From Steromphala cineraria (lineage: Eukaryota; Mollusca; Gastropoda; Trochida; Trochidae), in the NCBI GenBank assembly GCA_916613615.1, contig OU744732.1, positions 55,219,727 through 55,283,726 of the forward strand: a DNA stretch of 64,000 nucleotides, given 5' to 3'. Of the stretch, positions 10,680 through 22,198 are shown in pieces. The translations under genes and the position numbers were made by a program. Numbering within the stretch: the stretch's first letter is position 1; each line of letters starts with the position of its first letter. The notes under the pieces were generated by a model. That model was not told the DNA's origin. It worked only from the letters and a program-made list of their open reading frames with translations, and ran no database searches.

Positions 10680-10826
10680 TCACTTGACGACAGGTAAATA
10701 ACTGAGGATACCGAGCAGTAAAGACAGAGTGACACAGCAAGTAATTAAATTCCCTCGGGCACACTCTTCAGTTCTGCGGTTCAGCAAGAAACATATAATG
10801 AAGGACAGCTCTATGGTACTGGACAT
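10680..10826 (-). CDS. Weak candidate: short hydrophobic frame upstream of the EGF exons
   Basis: A 48-codon ATG frame on the minus strand has two hydrophobic patches, FIICFLL and VTLSLLLGILSYLPVV. It lies in a locally GC-richer patch upstream of the EGF exons. A possible donor, CTCG|GTATCC, would leave phase 1 and could join the D-V-N-E-C exon in frame, making this a signal-peptide exon. The donor and the Kozak context are both poor, so it may well be chance. Confidence 0.2.
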   Translation of the reverse strand: MSSTIELSFIICFLLNRRTEECARGNLITCCVTLSLLLGILSYLPVVK

Positions 10827-11525
10827 TTGCTTCTCAGCAGTGTCACTGGCTACCATTTAGCATTATATTTCTTGTTCACTCAAGCAGTCACATGATAGCA
10901 AAATGTTCTTTTTGATATACTGTTATAAAGAACCATTGAATGAGACTGTCCTTGCTGTTTTAATGTAAACCACTATGGTTGCTTAAAAATTCATCATTCA
11001 GTAGTGTCACTGGCTACTATTTAACATATCATTTTCTTATTCACCCAAGCAATAAGATGATAGCCATTATGATTCTTTGAAGTTCTAAGGAAAATAACAC
11101 CATTATGAGAGGCCGTTGCTGGTCTTGCTGTTCTAATGTATACCACCATAGGTTCTGGACATTCACCACTTGGTAGTGTCACTGGCTACCATTTAACATT
11201 ATATTTCTTGTTCACTCAAGCAGTCACGTGATAGCCAAATGTTTCTTTTGGAAGTATTACGAATATTGCACCATTACGAGAGTCATTTGCTGTTTTTGCT
11301 ATTCTAATGTAAAACACCATATGTTCTGGACATTCACCACTGGTTAGTGTCACTGGCTATCATTTAACATTATATTTCTTATTCACTCAAGCAGTCACAT
11401 GGTAGCCAAATGTTCCTTTGGAACAAGTGCCATAATAATTGCTGTTCTTGCTGTCCAAATGTATAACACTATAGGTTCTGGACATTCACCACTTGGTAGT
11501 TTCATTGGCTACCATTTAACATTAT
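10826..11525. repeat. Tandem repeat, five units of about 152-172 bp
   Basis: The phrase GTGTCACTGGCTAC (with variants) recurs at 10840, 11004, 11176, 11347 and 11499. It is followed each time by CATTTAACATTATATTTC and CTCAAGCAGTCAC-TGATAGCC. The unit ends in a phrase like GGTTCTGGACATTCACCACT. The array borders directly on the MITE at 11533. Confidence 0.85.
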
Positions 11526-11532
11526 ATTTGTC

Positions 11533-12090
11533 TTAAAGATGCTATATCATACTTGCAATATTTCAAAAAGTATTTTTAATGTATACGTAGTAATTTGAGA
11601 AAAATTTAGCGACCAACCTTGAGAAAATCGGACCAAAATTCATCAAATAGGAGATAATTTACCAAAAAATACCGAAACGGCAGTCGACATAAGGGTGAAT
11701 CAAGTGTGGCCATTTCACAACTTCCGGTTTCTAAATGTACGCTTGAAAACCGTCTTTGTCGCGCTCAACTAGATTTTATTTTATTTTTCTTCAAATTAGG
11801 TATTCATTGCTGTCAAAGTTGATACCCATCGAAAGGCAATAACGGTAGTTGAGACAAAATCCTACAAGCATAATGATTACGTCACCGAAAGCAGATTCGC
11901 AAAATGACATGCCCTTTCTAGGAGGGGTACTGTGCTTGAAGCTTCGAAATAAGTAAGTTATTGTTGATTAAACAATCTTAATATGATATCAAAATTTCTA
12001 CGAAAGATTTTTCTACAAAGTGATGTATTTCATTTCTCAATAGCTAAGTTTCATCCTGAACAGCTTGCAAGTATGATACAGCATCTTTAA
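11533..12090. mobile_element. TTAA-type MITE, family C
   Basis: TTAA|AGATGCTATATCATACTT at the left matches the inverted right end with one mismatch over 25 bp, and both sides carry TTAA. The element is 558 bp including both TTAA copies. It is more GC-balanced inside than its surroundings and has no frame for a transposase. It is likely mobilised in trans by a piggyBac-type enzyme (inference from the TTAA target). Confidence 0.85.
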
Positions 12091-13089
12091 TATATATACG
12101 GTAGTGTTGGTTTCGTTCTTGTACTCTTGTTAAAGCTTGGAATTGTCTCTACAGAGTCCTTGGTTAAATCTGTAGTTTCTTGCAGAAGTTATGTCTTATG
12201 TGCCACATAAAATAAGCTCAATTCAATCTGGTGACTATCAAAGCATGAAATGGTTTCAAAATATTGTGGACCAAATGGGTTTGTGCCTATAAAAAGTTAA
12301 ATTACTTGTCGAACAATATGTCACTGCTCAAAATATCAATAATCCCTTGCAAAACAGCATGTATCAAAAGTCTTCATTTATTGCTTCAATCATGATTTAA
12401 GAAAAAATATTTCCAATAAATGAATTAGCATTTAAATGACAGTGGTTATAAAAAATGATCAAAATTTTTATAAATTTTTTTTAGATTCTTCATTATCAAA
12501 AGAAAACCCAAAATTATCATTTGATGGTTTCATTGTCAATTTCATGAATTCATTTATCTTAAATACATTTATCTTAATATCTAACTATTACGTCTTTTTC
12601 AAAATCAATGATAAGCAAGAAGTTATATAATAATAGTTATATATGAGTTAAATAATTAGAAGAAATATGATAAAGAATTAAAGTATATTCAGTGCCTATT
12701 GTTAAGAAGAGGATAATTTTTTGTGTGATGTCTTTGACGCAGGAAGTACCCAAATAGATCAGGTCACGCAAATAACAGGTGAAACCTAAAAAAACTACCC
12801 CAAAACATCCATGCCAATGACCTGTTATGATAAAACTTCTGGGAAGCATTAGACCTGCTTTCATTTCCAGATGGTCACTCTTTCTATTTTCATCTGTCCA
12901 TTAGAACTGGATTGGTCAGCTAATTAAAAAGCAATTAAGGACTACCCTAACAGGAAACTTAAGTTGACCATTCTGCTGTAAATTTTGACCATGGATTCCA
13001 AACCACAAACGCCCATAAAATAACTTGACACAGAGAAAGATATATAAACTTATGATTACTATAAACTAGAATGTTTTTCACTTATGTTT
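12091..13089. other. AT-rich spacer, no feature recognised
   Basis: The frames at 12436-12630 and 12637-12864 are hydrophobic or low-complexity AT-rich translations without recognisable domains. Confidence 0.4.
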
Positions 13090-14010
13090 AAGCATAAGCT
13101 TTTGCAATCTTGACCATCTATCCACATTCATGACATACCTTCACACAGAGCAAGAGCTGGAAAAGTGCAATAACACCTGAAATGTTTCCACAAGCTGTTT
13201 TCTTACCATAAACATCATTCAATTGACCAAAGGTCATTTATTTCATAACTTATACACCATAAACTTTTGCACACCAAGCTGCAAGACCAAGAGGTATGTT
13301 TTCAACCCATAAACCTCATTTAACTGTCCTAAGGTCTTTTACTTCATAAGTTTTACACCTGAAATCTTTGCACACTAAACTGAAAGACCAAAAGGTACCT
13401 GTTTTCATAATAAACCACATTTAACTGACCTAAGGTAAGTTATTTCATAACTTTGACACCTGAAATCTTTGAATACCAAAGCTGCAATACCAAAAGGTAG
13501 CAGTTTTCAACCAATTTAAACATTCAACTGACTCACTTACTATATAACTTTTACAACTAATATCTTTGCACATCAAGCTGCAAGACCAAAAGATACCTGT
13601 TTTTATTATAAACATTTCATAACTTACTTCACAACATCATACCCTGAAATATTTAAACACCAAGCTTCAAGACCAAAGGTACCTGCTTTAACCCATAAAC
13701 CTCATTCAACTGACCAAGGTCACTAACGATTTTACTTTTACGACTTGCAAGACCAAAGTTCCTGTTTTCGTACCATAAACCAGAATTCATATTTCATAAC
13801 TTTGACACCTGAAATCTTTGAATACCATGATAAAAGGTACCTGTTTTCATATTAAACGTTTCATTCAACTGATCTAAGGTCTCTTACTTCATAACATTTA
13901 CACCTGAAATCTTTGCACACCAAGCTTCAATACCAAAGGTACCTGTTCCTCTATAAACCACATTTAACTGACCTCAGGTCAACGACTCCATAACTTTAAA
14001 CTGATAGTTG
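13090..14010. repeat. Degenerate tandem repeat, about nine units of roughly 100-110 bp
   Basis: Units share CACCAAGCTGCAAGACCAAA, GGTACCTGTTTTCA, ATAAACC-CATTTAACTGACC-AAGGTC and ACTTCATAAC-TTACACCTGAAATC. Single units are missing blocks, so the length varies. Confidence 0.8.
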
Positions 14011-14071
14011 GTATTTGTTTGATGCTCTGTAATTACAATCACCTCTAAAGGGAAACTTTCTCATTATCTAC

Positions 14072-14185
14072 CTGATGGTCGTTCATTGGGTATTTGGCCG
14101 TCAGTTCCATGGAGTTCAAGACAGTTTTATGGAATTCTGGGTAATTAGAGCAGTGAGAGGTCACGACTCCAGCTGAGCGATCTCA
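14072..14185 (-). CDS. Weak candidate exon
   Basis: In a patch of nearly balanced base composition, the minus strand is open for about 38 codons up to a CAG|GTAGAT donor at 14071. Part of the reading is HCSNYPEFHKTVLNSMEL. A possible acceptor lies at ATTACCCAG, 65 nt before the donor. No domain is recognised and neither end is certain. Confidence 0.2.
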
Positions 14186-14189
14186 TTGG

Positions 14190-15829
14190 TCAGGACAGTT
14201 ACTGTCAATCATCTTGCAATGAACAAAGTACAGGAAGTGGATTTATTGGTCAATTCAGGCTAGGAATATTTGGTTCTGTTTTAACCATTACATGGTTTGT
14301 CTTTTAGATTTTCATTGATTTATTCCATAGCTGTAAAAGGATAATGGAAGGCAAAGATATGTTATGGATGATCAACTTCTTCAATAACAGCATTTGAGTA
14401 TATGCCATTTTTAAGTTGTTGGGTTCTGTTTCAGCTTTATTCTTATTCATATTTGCGTTTAAAAAAAGGGATAAGAATCTATCCCGAAATGTTGCTTTTG
14501 TATTAATAAATAAAGAATTGATCACTTATGATATTCCCTTTTTACTTTTAATGCAGATTTCTAGAATGTCCCTTTATAAAGAGTTCTGAAATAGAGTTGT
14601 GCATAAATGTTCTGTGTGATTGATAATGATTACATTTAAAAGCTCTTAAGTTTGCTGGTTGTATTTAGTTTCATTCCTTGTGCATTTTTCATTTGCATGT
14701 TCTGAATCATAAATCCTATGATTTATAATATAAAAGACCTGACAAGATAATGAGATTCCTATTTTACATTTGTATTTCAACAACCTTGTCATTTGCATTT
14801 ACATGTATCTCTTTATTGTCATCAAAATTATAATTTCACTTTTATTTCTTGATATTCATTTCATAGTCACAAAATTTTAAAGGTTGACTTACATTTCATT
14901 TTCATAAAAAATACTTCATTAGACAAAAGAACTTTATTATTTCCATTTGAGGGCAACTTAATTTATGAAATGGTATAAATCTAATTCAAAGACATGATAC
15001 AGTTCCTGCATAAGGTTCTATTTCAATGCATGTCATGTACAATTCAAATACCATATCCTGGTCAGTTAAGGTCTAACTGCCCATAACGCCCGGTCAGTTT
15101 AGGAATAACGTTTGGTCAGACACAAAGGTTAGAGGGGTCGGTATAAGTTATGACAATTTAGTAACCATAGAATCTCTGGTTGACACATGTTATGCAGAGA
15201 ATGTATCTCGGACAACATAATTCTGATTTACTATATAGGCCAATCAGTGTCGACGGTGGTCTGGAATACTACCAAATGATGACAGTTTGCTGTCAAAATG
15301 AGACGAATATCCTTTTTTCATCAAAGGTTACATACAGTTGACATATCTATCAAGACATAGAGAGTCTATGAAATAAATTTGGTCTGGTATACTATCGCTT
15401 GATGACATGTCACCGTCAAAATGAGACGAATATCTTTTTTTTATCTAAGATTATGAAACAGTTGACACATCTTAGTCCATGGAACTGTTTTTAAATAAAA
15501 TACAACACATCTTTTTGCTAATACTATTCTAGAATGATTTATTCTATGAGATGTATTTTCAAATAAAATTCTATATGTTTTTTGGATAATTATTTCTGGG
15601 TCTTGTGATGTCGAAACCTGTTGAAGAAGGACCAAGAGTGTATAAATTATACGTAGTCTGGCAAGCTTAACAATTAACCCTTAACCTCACACCAGTATTC
15701 AGTCTCCAAAAAAATATTAATTCTCAAAACAATTATTTTATCATATTTTTGAAAGAAGCCTCAGAGAATACAACATATTCACTACATATCTAGACTCCTT
15801 TGAGAGGCATTTTAGAAGTTGGGATGACA
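14190..15829. other. AT-rich stretch with one imperfect tandem duplication
   Basis: At about 15250-15450 a segment of roughly 135 bp is present twice, each copy containing GTCAAAATGAGACGAATATC followed by a T-rich run and CAGTTGACA. Nothing else is recognised. Confidence 0.5.
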
Positions 15830-16089
15830 ATAATGCTGAGGAATATATGGATGACAACTTCTTTGTTCATTGTATGCGACGTTTCGACACAGATTCTTGT
15901 GTCGTTCTCAAGCAGAGGAAGAGTAATGAGGTAGGGGCATATATATAAGTATGTGCATTGTACTATTTACTTATATATATTCCCCTACCTCATTACTCTT
16001 CCTCTGCTTGAGAACGACACAAGAATCTGTGTCGAAACGTCGCATACAATGAACAAAGAAGTTGTCATCCATATATTCCTCAACATTAT
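15830..16089. repeat. Near-perfect long inverted repeat (hairpin) with 16-bp loop
   Basis: Arms 15830-15951 and 15968-16089 are reverse complements over 122 bp with two mismatches found by eye, around a 16-bp spacer. The arms contain CGACGTTTCGACACAGATTC and a GAGAACGACAC segment. A transcript through it would form a long double-stranded hairpin. Part of the left arm and its outer flank recur, inverted and diverged, at about 49758-49850, so it is made from a dispersed repeat. Confidence 0.93.
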
Positions 16090-19000
16090 ATCTAGACTTG
16101 CTTTTCAAAAGGATTCAATCATCTGAAAATCTGAGCGTAAGACTCTCCTTACCTGATCAGGTAACTTTTAACAGATTCTGCTTCTTTAAAGTCTGCTATT
16201 ATTAATTGTTGGCACCAAAGGACTCAGGAGTTAAAGAGTTTAAAGGTTTGGCAATTAAAAGGAAAACGCATGTACAAGTTCTGCACTCAAGATCTGGCAT
16301 AGAACGAAATTCAAGTCATGGCTCTTTCAAGCTAAGACCTGTCAGAGTAGCAAAATATTGTTTGAGACAAATTATTTCCTCAACAACCTGGAAAACCGTT
16401 CCGAAACTATTTTGAAAGCAGACAAATATAACTGTCCTCACAGAAAAAGATACATACAAAACTATACACAAGGACGTAATTGCCAGTTCTTACAAACCTC
16501 AATGCATTCATAACTACACCATAAGCTATATGGTGTTTAAGGGAACATAAATATCCTGTCAATCTGCAATCCATGAGGCAAAATATGGAAAAGTGTACAT
16601 TTTTGCCGACATTGAGTCTGCGAAAGATAATACCAGGTCTGTGAAAGATAACATAGGGTTTGCAGTAGATAAAGCAAGCAAAATACAGACGAGTAGTATG
16701 TTAACATAGGAAAAGTAGCCATTAGAGGATTATGGAGTGAGAGAAGGCGTGCATAACATATCAGTTGGAGCAAGTAGTGAGACAGGGTTGTCTTCTACCT
16801 CCTTCATCATTGTCACTAAATGCAGGGAAAGCTATGAACATACATAATAGACTTCATGTGTCATAATGGTACCATCAAATGAGGCCTGTTTGCAATTGAG
16901 GTTAGAATTGAAAAGTTTTTTTTTGTGTGAATCATCCAGCTGCACAAGACATACCATAGTTTGGAGCAGAATTAAAAAGGATTTTTTTTCAAACTATTAC
17001 AGTTAATTCTTCCTATACCAGAATTTACCTTAACCGAAACATTTTGATGCTACATAAAATTGGGCTTTAATCATACCAAAATATAATATTGAACATTTTT
17101 AAAGTGATAAGCCCTTAGAAGGGTGCACAATATTAAATTGCCAAACACGTCTTAGTTTATATCTGATAAAAGCTGAAAAGTTAAAACAAGGTTGTTCTCA
17201 ATAAAATCTAAATCTAATCCAATAGCTCTTGTTGAGAAATACAGAATAGAAAAAGAGTTTATTTGACTGTTGTACTTAAAAGAGAACAGGGGGGTGCCAT
17301 TAGGATCTGTTTCTTCATAATTTGAGTAAATTTGATTCACTTAATTCAGCATTAATGGTCTGTTTGAGGAAAGGACTTCTACATTTATGTTTTTAGTTAG
17401 GAGAGATTTTAACATTAAAACAAATATGAAATATTTGAGGTATTTTAAGATAGTAATGCGCCCATAATGAATGTCATTATAAGAGAAATGATGAGACATT
17501 CTGGAGACCTGTGGGTGAGACATAAGTGTCTCCAGACATGAAAAGTTAATCCAAGACATATTTGAGTAATTTAAGTTATGCCGTCATATTATGCAACTCA
17601 TTATATATGAACTCACTTACCTCTTATATTCGTATGACTTACTCATAGGATCAACCTACTCTAAAGAGAATTTTTTTGAAATTCATTACACAATTATAGC
17701 AGTATTTATAGCTCAATTTACAAGATTGTCCTGAAACAATCATATAGGTATGCTATTCATATAAGAGTTATTATATTAATTTTTTCAGAAATGTTTTTTT
17801 ATGAATATTAAATACACAGCTATTCCGAACTATCAAATATATTGTAATGATATTTACACTTTTCCAGTCCTGAAACAATCATAAAGATATATTTTTAGAA
17901 TAAGTGTTTATGAATATTAAATACACAGCTAATTCCATGCTATCAAATATATTGTGATGATATTTACACTTTTTCAAAGAAGAATTTCATTATTTAAAGT
18001 AAAGTCTTAGTACCTTTTCTTCAAGGTTCGATTCACTTCAGGATAACCTTCTCTAAACCAATTTGCAATATATGAATATATTTCCGCAAAATGGCTATTC
18101 AAAATGGAAGATCCCTTTTTAACTTAGCTATTGTATATCAATTCCTAATTCTTAACATCATAGTTGTGAGAAAACACATAAACCAAGACTAATTTTGTTA
18201 ATATCAATATTAAGAAATAATAAAAATAAAAGCATTTTTTAATTGGAATCAAATAAGTTATAATTGCTGATAATCCCCAATAGAAGGCTTTTCACTATGG
18301 CATCAGGTATGTGTAAACAGAAAATTTATACAAACGATTTCACAAACCAATTAATTAATGTGATATCTAATTAATCGTATATTCAACAATTTGCTAACAA
18401 AACTATTCAATGAAAAGATATTGATACACGAGAAGGACAATGGCTATAGCATACAATAATGATATCAAGCGATATCCAATATTTGTACAATTAACGGCTC
18501 TAAACTTCGTTATTGCCCCCGGCAGACGATCAGGCCTCTTGGAACATGATCAAAGACTACGAACAGTGCCAACCTCTGCCAACCATCACCCTCTTATAAT
18601 CGGCCAATCGTATTCTATACAAGTCCAACGATGGGATGGCTTTCAAACGGCCGATCACGACTCACCACGACTATTTGCGTAATTGATTAAATTGATGTGG
18701 AGCAATATGTTATCAGCTATCGTGAATGTCACCCTAATAGAAAGTTTCTTTTGGGATATGTTTATGTGGATATGGGAATAAATAACAGCGTCGTCCCGAA
18801 ATGGAAACTTTGATTTGGGAGTATTCTACTGTTGAATTGTGGGTATTGATTAGCTTCTCTTTGAGTTATTCCCTCTCTCCTTGCTTTGACTCGCATCATA
18901 TGCATAGACATGGTCATAAAATATGGCTTTATCTCAACAAATATGAATTTCATATGCAGCCTCCATATTTTCAGTATTCATAGGGGAACTTAAAGAAAAT

Positions 19001-20135
19001 TGCCTTTTATCTTCCAATAATGTTTCTAATGGTAATCTCAATGGTAAGTCAAATAAACTTTTTTTCTAACCAAAATTGAATTTTGTTTCAATGTCATTAG
19101 AAGGTCACACACTCAAATCAATAGTTCGAAATATATATTTGTTTGTTATTGTCTAAATATTTCATAAAGTTTAAAAATATCCAAATTAATTCTTCATTCA
19201 AGGGTCACACTTCGATTAAGTGTCCTTAATTCCACAATTTGTTTAATATCAAACACTGATTGTTTGTTTTGTAATTTGCTCCCAGATTTATTAACAAATC
19301 AATCATTGGCTTTTATTTATGTCAATAATTTCCATTGTTGAATAATACAATTATGACAACGAACGCCAAAAGCATGAAAATTGCACATTTCGCCAGACAG
19401 AAATATTGATATTTGCGTTACAATGTTTTTATTTCATTGTTACCAGTCACAGTTGACTGATCAACTGAATACAGTGTTGAGAGAACAAATGATTTGTCCT
19501 TCTGATGTGAGAGCCAAATCTTTGTCAATATTGACAATCAATTACCCATCAATATTACCATTGTCATTTAATACCATGAGAAAATAACTTAATTGAACAT
19601 TAAGCTCAATTCATTAAACACGTCACGTAGATTACAGAAATCGACAAGCATGAAACAGCTATCAATCTATTGAGTGCAGTATGTAGCAATGTATTTCGCA
19701 TTGTGTGTCTCGAAACTGACAAATGAGATGCATTTCGATCTTGACAGATGTTGATTTACACATAATCATTTGACATGTTAATCAAGAGATCGAGTCAAGT
19801 TTCAACATCATATTTGAATTGTCAACAATCCAGGAAAAATTAATGTAACATGTCAATATTTGCATTTTCCTGGTTAGAGCTATGAACTCAGAGATTTGTG
19901 GAATAAGTTTTGATGGAGGAGGAATATCATAGATTGGAAATAAACAAGAAGATTGATCCACCGAACTTATTCAATGCTGTCATGTATCAAGAAAATAACT
20001 TATGAATTTTGATCACAAAAATCTGATAAGATAAAGCTTTTAATGAAGCAGGAAAATAATATGCTTGTTCAGCAAATTGGAAAGAGTTAAGTGAGGTTGG
20101 GCGATTTGGAATAGGGTGGGATTGGAGAGATGAGA
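16090..20135. other. Long AT-rich stretch with no recognised gene
   Basis: A duplicated segment of about 140 bp lies at 17730-17985, both copies starting CCTGAAACAATCATA and containing TGAATATTAAATACACAGCT. A slightly GC-richer patch at 18500-18670 carries an 80-codon frame without recognisable features. No splice framework is visible. Confidence 0.4.
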
Positions 20136-20436
20136 CAGTGAGGTGAGGTGAGGCGAGGTGAGTTCGGGTGAGTTGAATTGAGGTGAGGTGAGGTGAGGTG
20201 AGGTGAGGCGAGGTGAGTTGGGGTGAGTTGAGTTGAGGTGAGGTGAGGTGAGGTGAGGTGAGGTGAGGTGAGGTGAGGTGAGGTGAGGTGAGGTGAGGTG
20301 AGGTGAGGTGAGGCGAGGCGAGGCGAGGCGAGGCGAGAGGTGAGGTGAGGTGAGGTGAGGTGTGGTGAGGTATGATGAGGTGAGGTGAGGTGAGGTGAGG
20401 TGCGTTGAGGTGCATTGAGGTGCATTGAGGTGAGGT
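20136..20436. repeat. Pentanucleotide array (AGGTG)n
   Basis: About 300 bp of AGGTG units, including a block of AGGCG variants near 20308-20335 and edge variants such as AGTTG and CATTG. Long antisense frames of the type LTSPHLTSPH are a consequence of the array and not genes. The unit equals the short GAGGTGAGGTG tail of the local SINE family. Confidence 0.95.
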
Positions 20437-21213
20437 TGATGTGTCAAGCTTTTGCAGTTAAGTTTGAGTTGAGTTGAGATGAAATGTGATGACTGCGGTT
20501 CTAATATAAAGACACCAAACAAAAATCACATTATCTATGAAATGATCTACAATGTGTGACCAAACAATATCCAACATATATTTGGGCTAGTTTCATAATT
20601 TTTTAAACTTTATTTTTTATCTTCGATATGATTTCAGAGTAAGTGCCTTTTGAAAAACTCATAAGATACAAGAATATCTCAAGACAGGTATACTGACGTC
20701 ATGACGGCAGTCTTGTAGACAGTTTCCTGTGTTCTATTACTTACACAGGTACTCTAGGGCTCCTCTGATGAGCCTAAGATGCTCTGTCAATATTTTGACA
20801 CATAACTCTATCGACACTTAATCATTCTCGTTTACAGCCTTTGAAATAGCATATGTTTTTTTAACACAATTTTTTGCGGCAGTGAAATATATCTCATAAT
20901 AATTACACCATCAGAAGATAAGATGTTGAAGCAAAGTTTTTCAGGGCTACAACATGTATATAACAATAAATGCAGCATGTGTGATATGTGTTACTGACAC
21001 ACATATATATTTATATGATACAAGCGTCAGAAAGAAAAACAAATTTCATGCTGCTATATATATATATCATGGCAACTATCTCAAAACACTACTTAACCGA
21101 GATAACAGAAACGCCTGAAATGCAATTTTGTTGTTAAAATTTCATTTTCTATTAATAAAATTTACTCACATCTCTTTCAAAACCTGTAACTTGCTTTACT
21201 TTTATCTAAAATA
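20437..21213. other. AT-rich left flank of the DIRS element
   Basis: No gene or repeat is recognised apart from a short TA-rich run near 21055-21068. Confidence 0.4.
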
Positions 21214-21433
21214 AGGAACAATTACATGTATTGTTAGTAATTATTAGTAAACTTACCTCTGGGACACTCTGAGCCCTCTTTTCGTTCCTCAGAACGTGCT
21301 TGCAGAAGTCTAAATAAAAATAAAGTAAAAAACCTAAGTCATATTTACCATTAGTGGTATGCAGCTCCTTCCCTTCAACCTGGAGTTATCTCCCTTCGTA
21401 GGCCACGCCTCCTTCCTTCATATTCTGTTCTGT
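21214..21433. repeat. DIRS left inverted terminal repeat (3' end of the element)
   Basis: Starts AGGAACAATTACATG. From about 21252 to 21433 it is the reverse complement of the right repeat with only a couple of differences. The outermost 35 bp differ from the right end, as is usual in DIRS elements. Confidence 0.93.
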
Positions 21434-21504
21434 ACACTTCAAACGACATCCCCTGGAACACGTGGGGAGGAATTAGCGAGAACTTTAGGGTGGGATTATA
21501 TGTT

Positions 21505-21598
21505 GTCCCAGAGGTAAGTTTACTAATAATTACTAACAATACATGTAATTGTTCCTAATTATTGGCGTAAACTATTACCTCTGGGACACTCTGAGCCC
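21505..21598. repeat. DIRS internal complementary region (circular junction template)
   Basis: Bases 21505-21556 are the reverse complement of the left terminus (21214-21265), and bases 21557-21598 are the reverse complement of the right terminus (27721-27762). The two ends therefore lie fused inside the element, junction at 21556/21557. In DIRS1 models this region templates completion and circularisation of the cDNA. Confidence 0.95.
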
Positions 21599-21917
21599 GA
21601 ATTCCCAATAATAGGATGGAGGGACCCAGGGGTGTCTCAGTATATACTCGCCAATAATTAGTTCCAAATACATGAACTTAAACCTCTGTTTGGACATATC
21701 TCAATGTCATAGTGTATTCTAAATAAGTAATACAACAACACCTCATGCCAAACTCCCATGATTTATTGAACCATCACCGATACATTCCTGTTTAGAGTGA
21801 GTGCATACCACCTGGTTAATATGTTAGGTATTATGTCCGAATATGACGTTTCTATCCGAGTACCGTTAACTTAATAATTATCGGGTGACCTTATTTATAT
21901 CATTTCCTACAGTCCTA

Positions 21918-21994
21918 TGACGTCACTTCCGGTTCCGGATGACGTCACTTCCGGTTTAATTACGTCACTTCCGGTCTTATCGGCTTACGTCATA
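21918..21994. promoter_or_regulatory. Four tandem TACGTCA/CTTCCGG motif pairs in the DIRS 3' region
   Basis: TGACGTCACTTCCGG occurs twice, followed by TACGTCACTTCCGG and TTACGTCATATTTGG, spaced about 20-25 bp. Each joins a CRE/ATF-type palindrome or half-site to an ETS-type CTTCCGG core. They lie downstream of the recombinase stop and upstream of the left terminal repeat. They may act as an enhancer or antisense promoter; function is inference. Confidence 0.45.
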
Positions 21995-22198
21995 TTTGGA
22001 CAGCGGATAATTAACGAGTTAATCTGGTGGATCTACCAGTCCACAACGAGTGCATTAGTACATAACCTGTCATCATGAAACCATCACCATAACACTAGTC
22101 ATAGTATGGCCTCACCTTGAATGGTTTCTGAAGATCAGGCGTCGATTCCTTTCCGACGACCCCGACCCCCCCCCCTCTCCTTGATAGGAAGAAGAGGA

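Noticed and set aside
12637..12864. Small hydrophobic protein on the minus strand
   Set aside because: AT-rich, hydrophobic by composition, no start context or homology recognised.
19987..20522. Three long overlapping minus-strand frames rich in Ser-Pro-His-Leu-Thr
   Set aside because: They are translations of the AGGTG pentanucleotide array in three frames; a 5-bp repeat without stops is open in all frames.
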